Made by a program: the position numbers and the translations under genes | Notes under the pieces: model-generated | Told to the model about the DNA's origin: nothing | The model's database searches: none | Seen by the model: the letters and a program-made list of their open reading frames with translations, nothing else | Shown: piece by piece, positions 29,178-39,508 of the stretch | Layout of the letters: the number at the start of each line of letters is the position of its first letter | Position numbering within the stretch: the first letter of the stretch is position 1 | Assembly (NCBI RefSeq): GCF_004402045.1 | Contig: NZ_SOMG01000021.1 | Span: 248,001-312,000 of the forward strand | Direction: 5' to 3' | Source: Lelliottia nimipressuralis | Lineage (GTDB): Bacteria > Pseudomonadota > Gammaproteobacteria > Enterobacterales > Enterobacteriaceae | Length of the DNA stretch: 64,000 bases

Positions 29178-29993
29178 ATGACCGTAAAAGTTATCGTCAC
29201 CGATATGGACGGAACTTTCCTTGATGATGCCAAGCAGTACGATCGGGACCGCTTTCAGGCACAGTTTGAGCAGCTTAAAGCCCGTAATATTGAATTCGTT
29301 GTCGCCAGCGGCAACCAGTATTATCAGCTCATCTCCTTCTTCCCGGAGCTGAAAGAGCAAATCTCCTTCGTGGCGGAAAACGGCGCGCTGGTGTTCGATC
29401 ACGGCGAGCAAATTTTCCACGGCGAGCTGACCCGCCATGAATCGCAAATCGTCATTGGCGAACTGCTGAAAGACAAAGGGCTGAACTTTGTGGCCTGCGG
29501 ACTGGAGAGCGCCTACGTCAGCGATAAAGCGCCGGACGCGTTCGTGGCGCTCATGTCCAAACACTATCACCGCTTAAAACGCATCAGCGATTATCACGAC
29601 ATCGACGACGTGCTGTTTAAGTTCTCCCTGAACCTGCCGGACAGCGATATCCCGAACCTGATCGACAAACTGCACGTGTCGCTCGACGGCATCATGAAGC
29701 CGGTCACCAGCGGCTTCGGCTTTGTCGATTTGATCATCCCTGGCCTGCACAAAGCCAACGGCATCAGCCGGTTGCTGAAGCGCTGGAATGTTTCCCCGCA
29801 GGCGTGCGTGGGTATTGGTGACAGCGGCAATGACGCAGAGATGCTGAAGCTGGTGAAATACTCGTTTGCGATGGGCAACGCGGCAGATAGCATCAAAGAG
29901 ATCGCCCGCTACAGCACCGACGACAACAATCATCAGGGCGCGCTGAACGTCATTCAGGCCGTGCTCGACGCCCATTCCCCGTTCGACGCGTAA
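29178..29993 (+). CDS. ybiV: HAD sugar phosphatase YbiV
   Basis: A 271-residue Cof-type haloacid-dehalogenase phosphatase. DMDGT (nucleophile aspartate D9), the cap region and [10 protein letters not shown] (near residue 215) are present. E. coli YbiV dephosphorylates sugar phosphates such as ribose-5-phosphate and small metabolites. Start ATG 29178 has CAGGAG upstream. It is a paralogue of ybjI in this window. A strong hairpin follows. It lies close to the sugar genes but has its own promoter gap. Confidence 0.92.
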   Translation: MTVKVIVTDMDGTFLDDAKQYDRDRFQAQFEQLKARNIEFVVASGNQYYQLISFFPELKEQISFVAENGALVFDHGEQIFHGELTRHESQIVIGELLKDKGLNFVACGLESAYVSDKAPDAFVALMSKHYHRLKRISDYHDIDDVLFKFSLNLPDSDIPNLIDKLHVSLDGIMKPVTSGFGFVDLIIPGLHKANGISRLLKRWNVSPQACVGIGDSGNDAEMLKLVKYSFAMGNAADSIKEIARYSTDDNNHQGALNVIQAVLDAHSPFDA

Positions 29994-30003
29994 TCCTTTC
30001 CTC

Positions 30004-30035
30004 GCCGGAGCCTCGCTCCGGCTCTTCTCTTCTTT
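30004..30035 (+). terminator. Terminator after ybiV
   Basis: GCCGGAG and CTCCGGC form a 7-bp stem around CCTCG, followed by a pyrimidine-rich, T-containing stretch. Reasonable rho-independent terminator. Confidence 0.7.
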
Positions 30036-30054
30036 TCCATCCTGTGGCGCACGT

Positions 30055-30113
30055 CAAGTTTTTAAACTTGCATTAACTTATTTTTAACTTAAAGTATCAC
30101 TTGTAGATACTTT
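30055..30113. promoter_or_regulatory. Two perfect palindromes upstream of ybiU
   Basis: CAAGTTT and AAACTTG flank TT (30055-30070), and AAAGTATC and GATACTTT flank seven bases (30091-30113). They lie 30-88 bases before the ybiU start and look like operators; neither is assigned to a known regulator. Confidence 0.45.
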
Positions 30114-30142
30114 TACTTTCGAATGAAAGATGCGAGGCAGTT

Positions 30143-31399
30143 ATGACCTTTACCAGTGAAACCTTGCCGGCGGATCACAAAGCGGCAATCCGTCAGTTAA
30201 AACGTGAGTTACGCGCGCAGATCGGCGACGTGCAGGCGGTGTTCAATAAGCTCAGCGATAAAATCGCCACCCGCGTGGCGGAGATCAATGCCCTTAAAAA
30301 TAAAGGCGAATCCGTCTGGCCGGTGATTCCGTTTGCCGATGTGAAAAACGGCACCATTACCGACGCACAGCGCGAAGCGGTAAAACGCCGCGGCTGCGCG
30401 GTGATTAAAGGTCATTTCCCGCGCGAGCAGGCCCTGGCGTGGGATCAGTCGATGCTCGACTACCTCGATCTCAACAAGTTTGACGAGGTGTATAAAGGTC
30501 CGGGCGATAACTTCTTCGGTACCTTAACCGCCTCCCGCCCGGAGATTTACCCGATCTACTGGTCACAGGCGCAAATGCAGGCGCGCCAGAGTGAAGAGAT
30601 GGCGCAGGTGCAGTCGTTCCTGAACCGTTTATGGACATTCGAGAGTAACGGTAAGCAGTGGTTCAATCCGGATGTGAGCGTGATTTATCCGGATCGTATC
30701 CGCCGCCGTCCGCCAGGAACCACCTCGAAAGGACTGGGTGCGCATACCGACTCCGGCGCGCTGGAGCGCTGGCTCCTGCCGGCCTACCAGCAGGTCTTTG
30801 CCCGCGTGTTTGACGGCAACGTCGAAAAATACGACCCGTGGAACGCCGCGCACCGCACTGAAGTGGAAGAGTACACCGTGGATAACACCACCAAATGCTC
30901 CGTGTTCCGCACCTTCCAGGGCTGGACGGCGCTGTCTGATATGATCCCAGGCCAGGGGCTGCTGCACGTGGTGCCCATCCCGGAGGCGATGGCCTACATT
31001 CTGCTGCGCCCCCTGCTGGATGACGTGCCGGAAGACGAGCTGTGCGGCGTGGCACCGGGGCGCGTGCTGCCGGTTTCCGAGAAGTGGCACCCGCTGCTCA
31101 TCGAAGCATTAAGCAGCATTCCGGCGCTGGACGCGGGTGATTCGGTGTGGTGGCACTGCGATGTAATCCACTCCGTTGCACCGGTTGAGAACCAGCAGGG
31201 CTGGGGTAACGTGATGTACATTCCTGCCGCGCCGATGTGCGAGAAAAACCTCGCCTACGCGAAGAAGGTCAAGGAAGCGCTGGAAACCGGCGCATCGCCG
31301 GGGGATTTCCCACGCGAAGATTATGAAAAGAGCTGGCAGGACCGCTTTACCGTGGCCGACCTGAACATCCACGGCAAGCGCGCGCTGGGCATGGTCTAA
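30143..31399 (+). CDS. ybiU: YbiU, DUF1479-family 2-oxoglutarate/iron oxygenase-like protein
   Basis: A 418-residue protein with a double-stranded beta-helix iron site. HTD in LGAHTDSGALERW and a later HSVAPVENQQGWGN supply the expected HxD...H facial triad. The family is conserved, but its substrate is not known to me. GAGG precedes ATG 30143. Two palindromes lie upstream, so it is likely under a dedicated regulator. Its stop overlaps the stop of the LacI-family gene on the other strand by two bases. E. coli has the same gene next to ybiV. Confidence 0.88.
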   Translation: MTFTSETLPADHKAAIRQLKRELRAQIGDVQAVFNKLSDKIATRVAEINALKNKGESVWPVIPFADVKNGTITDAQREAVKRRGCAVIKGHFPREQALAWDQSMLDYLDLNKFDEVYKGPGDNFFGTLTASRPEIYPIYWSQAQMQARQSEEMAQVQSFLNRLWTFESNGKQWFNPDVSVIYPDRIRRRPPGTTSKGLGAHTDSGALERWLLPAYQQVFARVFDGNVEKYDPWNAAHRTEVEEYTVDNTTKCSVFRTFQGWTALSDMIPGQGLLHVVPIPEAMAYILLRPLLDDVPEDELCGVAPGRVLPVSEKWHPLLIEALSSIPALDAGDSVWWHCDVIHSVAPVENQQGWGNVMYIPAAPMCEKNLAYAKKVKEALETGASPGDFPREDYEKSWQDRFTVADLNIHGKRALGMV

Positions 31400-32469
31400 C
31401 TGTCATACAACCCTTCCCGCTCAACGGCGGTGCGTCGTTTCCCCTGACGTATCCGCCGGACCGATTCCCGCACGGCCAGCGTGCCGTTAAGCAGCAACGT
31501 TCCCACCGGCGCGTCCGGGCGCATCAGCCGGTGCTGAAGCATATGCACCGCTTCCGTTCCCAGCTCATCGCGCGGGACATGCACCGCCGTTAATGGCACA
31601 TCCTGAATCGCTGCCAGGTTAAAACCGTCGATGCTCATCACCGAGATATCCTGCGGTACGCGCAGACCGTGATGTTGTAATGCGCTAATGGTGCCCGCCG
31701 CCATAAAGTCGCCGCCGACCAGAAACGCGGTCGGCAAATCTTTCCCCTGCATTTCACTGAGCCAGCTGCTGACCACATGTTCCGTTTCGCGTGCGCTGAA
31801 GCTCGGCACCACCAGCAGATCGCGTTTATCGTTGAACGTCAGGTTGTGGGATTGCCACGCATCGCGGATCCCCGACAGGCGCTGCTCCATGGTGTAGCGT
31901 CGCAGGCAAAGCACCGTAATGACCTCGCGGTGCCCCATCTCAAACAGGTATTCTGCCGCCCGCTCGCCAATGGCGCGATGATCCGGCGAGACGGCCGGCA
32001 GGCGCATATGGCGGTCACGGCAGTTAATCAGCATGCAGGGTTTGCCCACATCCACCGCCAGATCGTGGATATGGGGATCGTCGATACCGAGCAGAATCGC
32101 TGCCTGCGTATCCGGCTCGTTCATGCGTGCCAGAAAAAGCTGGGCGTCGCTGTCGTTCTCTTCCAGCGCGCAGTAGCGTAACCGCACTTCGTGGGACGCC
32201 AGCCCTTTACCCACGCTCTGGATCACGCGGTAGTAAAAGATGTCCGATCGCTCATCAAATGCCCGCTGCGGCGCAAAGACAACGAGGCTGTTAAGCAGCA
32301 ATCGTCCTGCCGCCAAACCGTCCATCACCCCCAGCTCCCGCGCGCACGCCAGCACCTTTGCGCGCGCTTTTTCACTGGTGTTCGCTTTACCCGCCAGAAC
32401 CCGCGACACGGTGCTGATGGAGAGCTGCGTTCGGGTGGCAATTTCAGTGATTTTTAGCCTTTTGTCCAT
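31396..32469 (-). CDS. LacI-family transcriptional repressor
   Basis: A 357-residue repressor with the N-terminal LacI helix-turn-helix ITEIATRTQLSISTVSRVLAGK (residues 7-28) and hinge, followed by a periplasmic-binding-like sugar domain. I set the start at 32469 because that methionine directly precedes the DNA-binding domain; upstream in-frame starts lack it. The effector sugar is unknown. It is divergent from the MFS and GH31 genes and is probably their repressor. Absent from K-12 between ybiU and ybiT, so part of an inserted cassette. Confidence 0.88.
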   Translation of the reverse strand: MDKRLKITEIATRTQLSISTVSRVLAGKANTSEKARAKVLACARELGVMDGLAAGRLLLNSLVVFAPQRAFDERSDIFYYRVIQSVGKGLASHEVRLRYCALEENDSDAQLFLARMNEPDTQAAILLGIDDPHIHDLAVDVGKPCMLINCRDRHMRLPAVSPDHRAIGERAAEYLFEMGHREVITVLCLRRYTMEQRLSGIRDAWQSHNLTFNDKRDLLVVPSFSARETEHVVSSWLSEMQGKDLPTAFLVGGDFMAAGTISALQHHGLRVPQDISVMSIDGFNLAAIQDVPLTAVHVPRDELGTEAVHMLQHRLMRPDAPVGTLLLNGTLAVRESVRRIRQGKRRTAVEREGLYDS

Positions 32470-32650
32470 TTTGTGATCTGGCTCCATTTGCGAAATGAAA
32501 ATTTTTTCATAGCGTATCTGCCAGGCAATAACTGACATAAAAGCCATCATGCCAGAGGGATAAGGTCATTTATGAGAAATTTTGCACAAAATCCACTATT
32601 GCCCACTCATTTTCTCCCTTAAGGTGAACTTGTCACACAACTTCCATACT

Positions 32651-32665
32651 AGTTGTATAGCAACT
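32651..32665. promoter_or_regulatory. Candidate LacI-type operator
   Basis: AGTTG and CAACT form an inverted repeat around TATAG in the divergent gap between the LacI-family gene and the MFS gene. It lacks the central CG common to many LacI-family sites, so this is tentative. Confidence 0.35.
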
Positions 32666-32757
32666 TAAGCATTCTAAACGGATAGAAATCAAAGGCATAA
32701 AAATCTGTGTGACACCTGAACCTCCGTCCCCTTAGCGTCCGTCTTGTGGAGAGTAAA

Positions 32758-34059
32758 ATGAGTCAGGACATCAATAATACCGTTGCGACAAGCAAGACCC
32801 GTCGCGTCATCAAGAACCTGCGCTGGTACGTGCTGGTGCTGTTCTTACTTGGCGTCACCGTTAACTACATCACCCGAAATTCACTCGGGATCCTCGCCCC
32901 CGAACTGAAAGAGAGCCTCGGGATCACCACCGAGCAGTACTCCTGGATCGTCGGCGCCTTCCAGATCGCCTACACCATTTTCCAGCCCCTGTGCGGCTGG
33001 CTGATTGACGTGATTGGTCTGAAGATTGGCTTTATGGTCTGCGCCGGGCTCTGGGCGCTGATGTGTATTTTCCACGCGGGTGCCGGAAGCTGGCTGCACC
33101 TCGCTATTCTGCGCTTCTTTATGGGCGCGTCTGAGGCCGCCGCCACACCGGCGAACGCCAAAACGATTGGCGAATGGTTCCCGAAATCAGAGCGTCCTGT
33201 TGCCGCCGGTTGGGCGGGCGTGGGCTTCTCCATCGGTGCGATGCTGGCCCCGCCTATTATCTACTTCGCGCACGCGTCGTTTGGCTGGCAGGGCGCGTTT
33301 ATGTTCACCGGCGTTCTGGCCCTGCTGTGGGTGATCCTGTGGTGGGCGTTCTACCACAATCCGGAGCAACACCCGAACCTGGGTAAAGATGAGCTGGCGT
33401 TTATCAAGCAGGATAACGAACCGCCTGCGGTGAAACTGCCCTTCCTGACCGCGCTGAAAACCGTGTCGAAAAACAAACGTTTCTACGGTATCGCCATCCC
33501 GGCCTTTATGGCGGAACCGGCCTGGGCGGTGTTGAGCTTCTGGGTGCCGCTGTATCTCGCCAAAGAGCACGGTATGGATCTGAAGCAAATTGCGATGTTT
33601 GCCTGGCTGCCGTTCCTCGCCGCCGATCTTGGTAGCGTCGCGAGTGGCTACCTCACCCGTCTCTATACCCGCTGGTTCGGCTGCTCCCGCGTGAACTCGG
33701 TGGTGGCAAGCTCCGTGACCGGCGCGTTCCTGATGATCTCTCTGGGCATCGTGGCCATTACCCGCGACCCGTATATCACCATCGTGCTGATCTCCATCGG
33801 CGGTTTCGGGCACCAGATTATCTCCTGCATGCTGAGCGCCCTGGTCGTGGAGTCGTTCGATAAAGGCCAGATGGCGACGGTCAACGGCATGCGCGGCTCG
33901 GCGGCGTGGATCGCCAGCTTCCTGTTCTCTCTGTTAATCGGCGTGACCGCCGACAAAATCGGCTTTAACCCGCTCTTTATTGCCATGGGCTTCTTTGACC
34001 TGATTGGCGCTGTCTTCCTGGTAGCATTTATTGCTGAACGTCGCGCCAAGCGCGCCTGA
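32758..34059 (+). CDS. MFS sugar/organic-anion symporter (ACS family)
   Basis: A 433-residue transporter with about twelve spans, similar in layout to hexuronate and other anion:cation symporters (for example GASEAAATPANAKTIGEWFPKSERPVAAGW). The likely cargo is the substrate or product of the adjacent glycosidase. The start at 32758 has GGAG upstream. It is 17 bases before the GH31 gene, so the two form an operon controlled by the LacI-family repressor. It has no counterpart at this site in K-12. Confidence 0.85.
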   Translation: MSQDINNTVATSKTRRVIKNLRWYVLVLFLLGVTVNYITRNSLGILAPELKESLGITTEQYSWIVGAFQIAYTIFQPLCGWLIDVIGLKIGFMVCAGLWALMCIFHAGAGSWLHLAILRFFMGASEAAATPANAKTIGEWFPKSERPVAAGWAGVGFSIGAMLAPPIIYFAHASFGWQGAFMFTGVLALLWVILWWAFYHNPEQHPNLGKDELAFIKQDNEPPAVKLPFLTALKTVSKNKRFYGIAIPAFMAEPAWAVLSFWVPLYLAKEHGMDLKQIAMFAWLPFLAADLGSVASGYLTRLYTRWFGCSRVNSVVASSVTGAFLMISLGIVAITRDPYITIVLISIGGFGHQIISCMLSALVVESFDKGQMATVNGMRGSAAWIASFLFSLLIGVTADKIGFNPLFIAMGFFDLIGAVFLVAFIAERRAKRA

Positions 34060-34076
34060 TAGTGGATGTATTGCAT

Positions 34077-36440
34077 ATGAAAACCCTGAAAAACTGGACC
34101 CTTGATACGCAGTCGGCGAACCATCTGGAACTGCTGGTCGATAACCAGCACCGCCTGTGCCTGTACGTGCTGGAAGAGAACCTGTTCCGCGTGCTGATCA
34201 AACGCAAAGGCGAGCTGGCGCTGGACCGCACCTGGAGCATCGCCCCGGAAAAAGACGTGCCGTGGGAAGGTCGCCATCGTGACGATTTAAGCGGTTTCAC
34301 CTGCCCAGCATGGACGCTGGTGCAGCAGGACGGCACGTTAACCGTGGCAACCGAACAGCTGCGCGTCACCGTGCACCAGCCGCTGTGGCTGGAGTGGCAC
34401 TACCGCAATGACGCGGGCGAGTGGCAGCCGCTGGTCAACGACCGTCCGACCAGCGCTTATCTGCTCAACGCCCACGGTGACGGCGTGGCGCACTACCTGA
34501 GCCGTCGCAAGGACGAGCGTTTTTACGGTCTGGGTGAAAAAGCGGGCGATCTGCAGCGCAACGGTAAACGCTACGAGATGCGTAACCTCGATGCGATGGG
34601 CTATAACGCCGCCAGCACCGATCCGCTGTACAAGCATATTCCGTTCACCCTCACCCGCCGCGACGACGTGAGCTACGGGCTGTTCTACGACAACCTGAGC
34701 AGCTGCTGGCTGGATCTGGGCAACGAGATAGACAATTACCACACCGCCTACCGCCGCTGGCAGGCGGAAGCGGGCGATATCGATTATTACATCTTTACCG
34801 GCAAACGCGTGCTGGACGTCACCAAAGCCTTCGTCCGCCTGACCGGAAAAACGCTGTTCGGGCCAAAATGGAGCCTGGGCTACAGCGGCTCGACTATGCA
34901 TTACACCGACGCGCCGGACGCACAAAACCAGCTGATGAACTTCATCCGCCTGTGCGAAGAACACGCCATTCCGTGTGACTCGTTCCAGCTCTCTTCTGGC
35001 TATACCTCGATCAACGGCAAGCGCTACGTCTTTAACTGGAACCATGACAAAGTGCCGCAGCCGAAGGTGATGAGTCAGGCGTTCCACGACGCGGGGCTGC
35101 GACTTGCGGCAAACATCAAGCCGTGCCTGCTGCAGGATCATCCCCGCTATAACGAAGTGGCGGAGAGCGGCCTGTTCATTCGCGATTCAGAAACCGATGC
35201 ACCAGAACGTTCCAGCTTCTGGGATGACGAAGGATCGCACCTTGACTTTACCAACCCGCAGACGGTGCAGTGGTGGCAGAACGGCGTCACCACGCAGCTG
35301 CTGGAGATGGGCATCGATTCCACCTGGAACGACAACAACGAATATGAAGTGTGGGACGGGGAAGCCCGCTGTCACGGCTTTGGCAAGGAGATCGCTATCA
35401 AGCATATTCGCCCGGTGATGCCGCTGCTGATGATGCGCGCCTCGCTGGAAGCGCAGCAGCGCTTTGCCCCGGAGAAGCGTCCGTATCTGATCTCCCGCTC
35501 CGGCTGCGCCGGGATGCAGCGCTACGTTCAGACCTGGAGCGGCGACAACCGCACCAACTGGCAGACCCTGCGCTATAACATCCGCATGGGGCTGGGGATG
35601 AGCTTATCCGGTTTGTTTAACGTCGGGCATGACGTCGGCGGGTTCTCCGGAGATAAGCCGGACGCCGAGCTGTTCGTGCGCTGGGTGCAAAACGGCGTGA
35701 TGCATCCGCGCTTTACCATTCACTCATGGAATGATGATTGCACGGTGAACGAGCCGTGGATGTATCCGGGCGTAACCCCTGCTATTCGCGGTGCAATTGA
35801 GCTGCGCTACCGCCTGCTGCCGTATCTCTACACCCTGCTCTGGCAGGCGCACGCCGACGACGAACCGATGCTGCGCCCGACCTTCCTCGACCACGAGCAC
35901 GATGCGCAGACATTCGAAGAGTGTGATGACTTCCTGCTGGGTCGTGACCTGCTGGTCGCAAGCGTGGTCGAGGCCGGACAGCGCGAGCGTCGCCTCTGGT
36001 TGCCGGATAACGAAACCGGCTGGTACGATTTTTACACCCACGAATGGTTCGCTGGCGGGCAATCGATCGTCCTCGACGCGCCGCTGGAAAAACTGCCTCT
36101 GCTGGTGCGCGCCGGTGCCGGTCTGCCGTTCAGCGAACGCATCACCCACGTATCCGCAGAAAAAGACGACACCCGTGAGCTGAAGCTGTTCCCGGTAAAA
36201 GGCGTCGGAACAACCTCTGGCATGCTGTTTGAAGATGACGGCGAAAGCTGGGGCTACCAGAACGGCAATGCGCTGTGGGTGGAATGGGAAATGGTGTGCG
36301 ACGGGGCAACCATTAACCTGAAGGTGAACGCGCGCGGGGATTATCGTCCGGCGTGGAAAGCGCTGAAGGTGTCGTTACCGGCGGGGGAAAAACGCAAGCT
36401 GCTGGTGAATGGGGTTGAAGGGGAAGAGTGGATGCTCTGA
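34077..36440 (+). CDS. Glycoside hydrolase family 31 (alpha-glucosidase/alpha-xylosidase type)
   Basis: A 787-residue enzyme, with no signal peptide, probably cytoplasmic. The GH31 nucleophile is D419 in STWNDNNEYEVWDG and the acid/base is D490 in WSGDNRTNW; the surrounding family pattern MGLGMSLSGLFNVGHDVGGFSGDKPDAELFVRW is intact. It would cleave an alpha-linked glucoside or xyloside brought in by the adjacent MFS carrier. The exact specificity is not visible. An upstream in-frame GTG at 34062 is possible. Followed by a BIME. Confidence 0.88.
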   Translation: MKTLKNWTLDTQSANHLELLVDNQHRLCLYVLEENLFRVLIKRKGELALDRTWSIAPEKDVPWEGRHRDDLSGFTCPAWTLVQQDGTLTVATEQLRVTVHQPLWLEWHYRNDAGEWQPLVNDRPTSAYLLNAHGDGVAHYLSRRKDERFYGLGEKAGDLQRNGKRYEMRNLDAMGYNAASTDPLYKHIPFTLTRRDDVSYGLFYDNLSSCWLDLGNEIDNYHTAYRRWQAEAGDIDYYIFTGKRVLDVTKAFVRLTGKTLFGPKWSLGYSGSTMHYTDAPDAQNQLMNFIRLCEEHAIPCDSFQLSSGYTSINGKRYVFNWNHDKVPQPKVMSQAFHDAGLRLAANIKPCLLQDHPRYNEVAESGLFIRDSETDAPERSSFWDDEGSHLDFTNPQTVQWWQNGVTTQLLEMGIDSTWNDNNEYEVWDGEARCHGFGKEIAIKHIRPVMPLLMMRASLEAQQRFAPEKRPYLISRSGCAGMQRYVQTWSGDNRTNWQTLRYNIRMGLGMSLSGLFNVGHDVGGFSGDKPDAELFVRWVQNGVMHPRFTIHSWNDDCTVNEPWMYPGVTPAIRGAIELRYRLLPYLYTLLWQAHADDEPMLRPTFLDHEHDAQTFEECDDFLLGRDLLVASVVEAGQRERRLWLPDNETGWYDFYTHEWFAGGQSIVLDAPLEKLPLLVRAGAGLPFSERITHVSAEKDDTRELKLFPVKGVGTTSGMLFEDDGESWGYQNGNALWVEWEMVCDGATINLKVNARGDYRPAWKALKVSLPAGEKRKLLVNGVEGEEWML

Positions 36441-36444
36441 ACAT

Positions 36445-36519
36445 TGCCGGGTGGCGGCTTCGCCTTACCCGGCCTACAAACTGACCCGTAGGCCCGGTAA
36501 GCGCTAGCGCCACCGGGCA
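36445..36519. repeat. BIME after the GH31 gene
   Basis: Two inverted REP units (TGCCGGGTGGCGGC... and ...GCGCCACCGGGCA) lie between the convergent ends of the GH31 gene and ybiT, at the right boundary of the inserted cassette. The second arm has CACCGGG in place of CACCCGG. Confidence 0.88.
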
Positions 36520-36525
36520 AGGTTT

Positions 36526-38121
36526 TTAGCCTTCGATCCCTTTACTGCGCAGGTAATCTTCGTAGTTACCGGTGAAGTCCACCACGCGCTCTGGCGTAAT
36601 TTCGATCACGCGGGTTGCCAGCGAGCTGACAAACTCACGGTCGTGAGAGACGAAGATCAGCGTGCCCTGGTACATCTCCAGCGCCATGTTCAGCGATTCG
36701 ATAGATTCCATATCCAGGTGGTTGGTCGGTTCGTCCATCACCAGAATGTTGGGTTTTTCCATCATCAGCTTGCCGAACAGCATACGGCCTTTCTCACCAC
36801 CGGAGAGCACTTTAGCAGGCTTTTTGATGTCGTCCTGGCTGAACAGCAGACGTCCGAGAATGCTGCGCACCGCCTGCTCGTCGTCGCCTTCCTGCTTCCA
36901 CTGGCTCATCCAGTCGAACACCGTCAGGTCGTTTTCGAACTCATACTCGTGATCCTGCGCGTAGTAACCGATTTGCGCGTTTTCAGACCACTTCACGGTG
37001 CCGTGGTCCGGCTGCAGTTCGCCGACCAGGGTTTTCAGCATGGTGGATTTACCCACGCCGTTGGCACCCAGAATGGCAATCTTCTCTCCGACTTCCAACA
37101 GCAGGTTGAATTTTTTAAACAGCGGGCCGTTTTCAAAACCTTTTGCCAGGGCTTCCACTTCCAGCGCGTTACGGAACAGTTTTTTGTCCTGCTCGAAGCG
37201 GATGAACGGGTTCTGACGGCTGGAGGCTTTGACTTCGTCGAGCTTGATCTTGTCAATCTGACGGGCGCGCGAGGTCGCCTGACGTGATTTAGAGGCGTTG
37301 GCGCTGAAGCGGCTGACGAAGGATTGCAGGTCAGCAATCTGCGCTTTCTTCTTGGCGTTGTCGGCCAGCAGACGCTCGCGCGCCTGGGTGGCCGCCGTCA
37401 TGTATTCGTCGTAGTTGCCCGGGTACACGCGCAGCTCGCCGTAGTCCAGATCCGCCATGTGCGTACAGACCATGTTCAGGAAGTGACGGTCGTGCGAGAT
37501 GATGATCATGGTGCTGTCGCGGTCGTTCAGCGTCTGCTCCAGCCAGCGGATGGTGTCGATGTCCAGGTTGTTCGTCGGTTCATCGAGCAGCAGAATGTCC
37601 GGGTTAGAGAACAGCGCCTGAGCCAGCAGCACACGCAGCTTCCAGCCTGGCGCGACTTCGCTCATCGGGCCGTAATGCTGTTCAACAGGAATACCCACGC
37701 CCAGCAGCAGCTCACCCGCACGAGATTCAGCAGAGTAACCGTCCATCTCACCGTACAGCACTTCAAGATCGGCCACTTTGTAGCCATCTTCTTCGCTCAT
37801 TTCAGCCAGGGCGTAAATACGATCGCGCTCCTGCTTCACTTCCCACAGCTCTCCGTGTCCCATGATCACCGTATCAAGCACGGTGAACTCTTCGAAGGCG
37901 AACTGATCCTGACGCAGCTTACCGATGCGCTCGTTAGGATCGAGCGATACGTTGCCAAGAGTCGGCTCTAAATCGCTGCCGAGGATCTTCATAAAGGTGG
38001 ATTTACCGCTACCGTTGGCACCAATCAGGCCGTAACGGTTGCCGCCGCCAAATTTGACGGAAATGTTTTCGAACAGCGGCTTACTGCCAAACTGCATAGT
38101 GACGTTGCTGGTAACTAACAC
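36526..38121 (-). CDS. ybiT: ABC-F ATPase YbiT
   Basis: A 531-residue soluble protein with two ABC domains and no membrane part, essentially the E. coli YbiT length (530). Walker A motifs are GANGSGKS (near 36) and GANGVGKS (near 353). Walker B pairs are [11 protein letters not shown] and [11 protein letters not shown], joined by a charged linker around residues 240-310. ABC-F proteins act on the ribosome and modulate translation; the exact role of YbiT is not settled. It is on its own transcript, convergent with GH31. Confidence 0.94.
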   Translation of the reverse strand: MLVTSNVTMQFGSKPLFENISVKFGGGNRYGLIGANGSGKSTFMKILGSDLEPTLGNVSLDPNERIGKLRQDQFAFEEFTVLDTVIMGHGELWEVKQERDRIYALAEMSEEDGYKVADLEVLYGEMDGYSAESRAGELLLGVGIPVEQHYGPMSEVAPGWKLRVLLAQALFSNPDILLLDEPTNNLDIDTIRWLEQTLNDRDSTMIIISHDRHFLNMVCTHMADLDYGELRVYPGNYDEYMTAATQARERLLADNAKKKAQIADLQSFVSRFSANASKSRQATSRARQIDKIKLDEVKASSRQNPFIRFEQDKKLFRNALEVEALAKGFENGPLFKKFNLLLEVGEKIAILGANGVGKSTMLKTLVGELQPDHGTVKWSENAQIGYYAQDHEYEFENDLTVFDWMSQWKQEGDDEQAVRSILGRLLFSQDDIKKPAKVLSGGEKGRMLFGKLMMEKPNILVMDEPTNHLDMESIESLNMALEMYQGTLIFVSHDREFVSSLATRVIEITPERVVDFTGNYEDYLRSKGIEG

Positions 38122-38272
38122 GGGGAGATTCCTGCGAAAAATGTGATAAACACGGCATTATGCCACAATTCCGAATTGAGATCCCGTGTTGCGGCTCTCC
38201 ACTAAACTTTAACAAAATCGAAAAAAGTGTGATTTCGTACACATCTGAATTCCCTGTTAGCGGGAATGCACA

Positions 38273-38278
38273 TATAAT
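38273..38278 (+). promoter_or_regulatory. Candidate -10 element for ldtB
   Basis: TATAAT lies 67 bases before the ldtB start. A weak -35 is near 38250. Upstream, TGTGA-N6-ACACA at 38228-38243 is one base from a CRP consensus, but no evidence of CRP control was seen. Confidence 0.45.
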
Positions 38279-38344
38279 GCGCTCCCATCACAGATTCAGA
38301 CTTATTCAACTAATCGCCAGAGTGGCTCAGATACCTCGCATAAC

Positions 38345-39265
38345 ATGAACATGAAATTAACAACGCTTTTTGCGGCGGCGTTAGCCGTAGTAGGTTTTTG
38401 TAAGACCGCGTCTGCGGTGACTTATCCGCTGCCAACAGACGGTAGCCGTCTGGTGGGTCAAAACCAGGTGGTAACAGTTCCTGAAGGTAACTCTCAGCCA
38501 CTCGAGTATTTCGCTGCGCAGTACCAGCTGGGCCTGTCTAACATGCTGGAAGCGAACCCGGGTGTTGACCCGTATCTGCCGAAAGCGGGTACCGTGCTGA
38601 ATATTCCTCAGCAGCTAATCCTGCCAGATACCGTTCACGAAGGTATCGTGATTAACAGCGCGGAAATGCGTCTGTATTACTATCCGAAAGGCACCAACAC
38701 CGTTATCGTGCTGCCAATTGGTATCGGCCAGTTGGGTAAAGACACCCCAATGAACTGGACGACCAAAGTTGAGCGTAAGAAAGCGGGTCCTACCTGGACG
38801 CCGACTGCCAAAATGCACGCGGAATACATTGCCGCGGGTGAACCGCTGCCAGCCGTTGTTCCGGCAGGCCCGGATAACCCAATGGGTCTGTACGCGCTGT
38901 ACATTGGCCGTCTGTATGCTATTCACGGCACCAACGCTAACTTCGGTATCGGCCTGCGCGTAAGCCACGGCTGCGTGCGTCTGCGTAACGACGACATCAA
39001 GTTCCTGTTCGAAAACGTGCCGGTCGGTACGCGTGTGCAGTTCATCAACGAACCGGTGAAGGCGACGTCTGAGCCAGACGGCAGCCGTTACATCGAAGTG
39101 CACAACCCGCTGTCCACCAGCGAAGACCAGATCAACAACAACGAAATCGTGCCGGTTACGCTGAACAGCGCGGTGCAGTCGGTGACCTCTCAGCCTGACG
39201 TAGAAACGGCGATTGTTGATCAGGCCGTTCAGAACCGCTCCGGTATGCCAGTGCGTTTGAACTGA
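38345..39265 (+). CDS. ldtB: L,D-transpeptidase LdtB (YbiS)
   Basis: A 306-residue periplasmic transpeptidase that attaches Braun lipoprotein to peptidoglycan and can form 3-3 cross-links. The signal peptide ends ASA. A LysM-like region follows near residues 43-88. The YkuD catalytic motif is [20 protein letters not shown] with nucleophile C210. The match to E. coli YbiS is very close, including the start MNMKL. It has its own terminator at 39289-39320. Confidence 0.95.
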   Translation: MNMKLTTLFAAALAVVGFCKTASAVTYPLPTDGSRLVGQNQVVTVPEGNSQPLEYFAAQYQLGLSNMLEANPGVDPYLPKAGTVLNIPQQLILPDTVHEGIVINSAEMRLYYYPKGTNTVIVLPIGIGQLGKDTPMNWTTKVERKKAGPTWTPTAKMHAEYIAAGEPLPAVVPAGPDNPMGLYALYIGRLYAIHGTNANFGIGLRVSHGCVRLRNDDIKFLFENVPVGTRVQFINEPVKATSEPDGSRYIEVHNPLSTSEDQINNNEIVPVTLNSAVQSVTSQPDVETAIVDQAVQNRSGMPVRLN

Positions 39266-39288
39266 TCAATCAGAATCATTAAAGTATC

Positions 39289-39320
39289 TAATAAGACCCC
39301 GAATCATCGGGGTCTTATTA
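39289..39320. terminator. Terminator after ldtB
   Basis: AATAAGACCCCG and CGGGGTCTTATT form a perfect 12-bp stem around AATCAT, with A and T runs that make it usable in both directions. Confidence 0.9.
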
Positions 39321-39508
39321 CTCCGCAATATCCACCACGCTCCTCTTTTCTGAACAGCAATTATTGCCGTAAGTCCCATTCTTGCCATTTTCTGCTAAGT
39401 CAGCGGGGTTACATCTGATCCTCTAAGTGTTATGATGCGCCTACTTATAAAATCAGTTTTATCTGTATTTATAGGGTCTTTTTTATTTCCTGGAGCACAT
39501 TTAGTTCG

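Noticed and set aside
38228-38243. CRP site upstream of ldtB
   Set aside because: One mismatch in a single half with no supporting context; not listed as its own feature.
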